Below are positions 4,366-5,045 of a stretch of DNA of 5,045 nt, one piece after another (the first letter of the stretch is position 1; each line of letters opens with the position of its first letter). Origin of the DNA: Candidatus Portnoybacteria bacterium CG_4_10_14_0_2_um_filter_44_20 (GTDB lineage Bacteria; Patescibacteriota; Minisyncoccia; Portnoybacterales; GCA-002795985). Position numbers and translations under genes: made by a program. The DNA is taken from positions 1-5,045 of the forward strand of contig PFOG01000024.1 of NCBI GenBank assembly GCA_002792395.1, read 5' to 3'. Below the pieces are notes generated by a model, which saw only the letters and a program-made list of their open reading frames with translations, was not told the origin of the DNA and searched no databases.

Positions 4366-4956
4366 ATGTGGGAGAAAATAAAGCATAATTTCAAGCTTCG
4401 TGTTTCAGGCTTCGGGCTTCGGGGTGGCTTTACTCTCATCGAGATGCTGGTTGTTTTGTTCGTGGTGGCGGTTATTAGTTCGCTGCTTATCGCCAGCTAT
4501 CGGACGGGGCAGAAACAATACGCTTTGGATGAGGCCGCGCAAAATCTTGTTTCCGATTTGCGACTGGTCCAGTCTATGGCCATGAGCGGGACGGGAATTT
4601 ATCAATCATATTATAATTATGGCATCTATTTTAAGAAGAATGCGTCTTCGTATCAGCTTTTTGGCGACAAAGACAATGATTGTTTCTATACGTCTACCGG
4701 CAATCCCAGCCAGAGGGACACAGTCATTGAAACAACGCAACTGCCGCAAAACGTGATCATCGCGCAGGTCAGCCCAGCCGTCACTCCTCCGGGTTTACAT
4801 GTTTGTTTCGCGCCACCGGCTCCCACCACCTATTTCAATCAAGTGAACAACCCAAGCTCAGTTCCGCAGGCGAGCATTACGATCCGATACGGAAGCGATG
4901 CCGCTCTTGTAAAAACCGTAATCATCAATTCGGCAGGCGCGGTAAAGGTTCAATGA
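4366..4956 (+). CDS. GspH/FimT-like minor prepilin (pseudopilin)
   Basis: A 196-residue prepilin with an N-terminal cleavage/methylation motif. The leader (1-21) is basic and ends in GG. The mature protein begins FTLIEMLVV, giving the cut G21|F22 and Glu at mature position 5 (E26). A hydrophobic helix runs about 22-43, followed by the amphipathic QKQYALDEAAQNLVSDLRLV. The pattern LVSDLRLVQSMAMSG then YGIYFKKN, YQLFGDKDNDC and the C-terminal VIINSAGAVKVQ is typical of GspH/FimT-type minor pseudopilins, which act at the pilus tip or in assembly. C106 and C147 may form a disulfide. The leader codons (about 4393-4423) are built from CTTCG/GCTTCGGG repeats, so it may derive partly from repeat DNA. 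AGG (4357-4359), 6 nt before the ATG, is a short ribosome binding site. More minor pilin genes may follow beyond the window; that is inference. Confidence 0.9.
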   Translation: MWEKIKHNFKLRVSGFGLRGGFTLIEMLVVLFVVAVISSLLIASYRTGQKQYALDEAAQNLVSDLRLVQSMAMSGTGIYQSYYNYGIYFKKNASSYQLFGDKDNDCFYTSTGNPSQRDTVIETTQLPQNVIIAQVSPAVTPPGLHVCFAPPAPTTYFNQVNNPSSVPQASITIRYGSDAALVKTVIINSAGAVKVQ

Positions 4957-4957
4957 C

Positions 4958-5002
4958 CGCAGATACGCGCGGATAATCTACGCAGATCAATGCGCGGATC
5001 TA
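4958..5002. repeat. CGCAGAT...GCGCGGAT imperfect tandem repeat
   Basis: Two adjacent units of about 22-23 nt start CGCAGATACGCGCGGAT (4958) and CGCAGATCAATGCGCGGAT (4981) and both end in ATCTA. They begin directly after the stop codon of the pseudopilin gene. The CGCAGA/CGCGGA words echo the array at 1-30 read on the opposite strand. Confidence 0.65.
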
Positions 5003-5045
5003 TTGTGAGCGCAAGCTACGCTTAATTGTGAGCGGAACGCTCACG
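5002..5045. repeat. ATTGTGAGCG direct repeats with terminal hairpin
   Basis: ATTGTGAGCG occurs at 5002-5011 and 5025-5034. The second copy forms a hairpin, GTGAGCG-GAA-CGCTCAC (5028-5044, 7-bp perfect arms). There is no U-tract inside the window, so a terminator cannot be judged. The element is probably cut by the window end. Confidence 0.55.

Overview
This window looks like accessory-rich chromosomal DNA from a Candidate Phyla Radiation (Patescibacteria, Parcubacteria-like) bacterium. That is inference. It rests on compact membrane and secreted genes, several families of short AT- or GC-rich palindromic repeats between and inside genes, a secreted protein with G-[WY]-A-W-S-x-x-I-G-W-[IV] repeats of the kind I associate with Parcubacteria, and a type IV pilin system with a Gly^Phe-Thr-Leu-Ile-Glu processing site. 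UGA ends the last gene and is not read in frame anywhere, so the recoded UGA of Gracilibacteria and Absconditabacteria is not in use.

Layout, all genes on the + strand: (1) a GspG-like prepilin (51-524) with a strong ribosome binding site and its own intrinsic terminator; (2) the prepilin peptidase PilD (648-1673), interrupted by four in-frame blocks of intergenic-type repeat DNA; (3) a repeat-bounded remnant that resembles the start of a four-helix-bundle (S23/TIGR02436) gene (1713-1787); (4) a single-pass membrane protein with three 24-residue repeats (1914-2270), preceded by a good sigma70-type promoter candidate; (5) a secreted 406-residue protein with tryptophan-rich repeats and Fn3-like and PKD-like domains (2432-3652); (6) a small membrane-anchored protein with a possible beta-grasp domain (3755-4102), followed by a very strong terminator; (7) an extended -10 promoter, a composite repeat and a GspH/FimT-like pseudopilin (4366-4956). 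Both window edges carry short GC-rich tandem repeats.

The genes fit one surface-appendage theme. Two prepilins are exported and processed by the peptidase encoded between them, and three further exported or membrane-anchored proteins lie nearby. No assembly ATPase (PilB/PilT), platform protein (PilC) or secretin is in view, so the locus is a partial pilus module. The strongest unusual signal is the invasion of a conserved enzyme gene by several unrelated repeat families, all in frame and all in loops between hydrophobic segments. A second signal is a composite hairpin repeat placed just upstream of two exported-protein genes. I see no CRISPR array, transposase, tRNA or rRNA.
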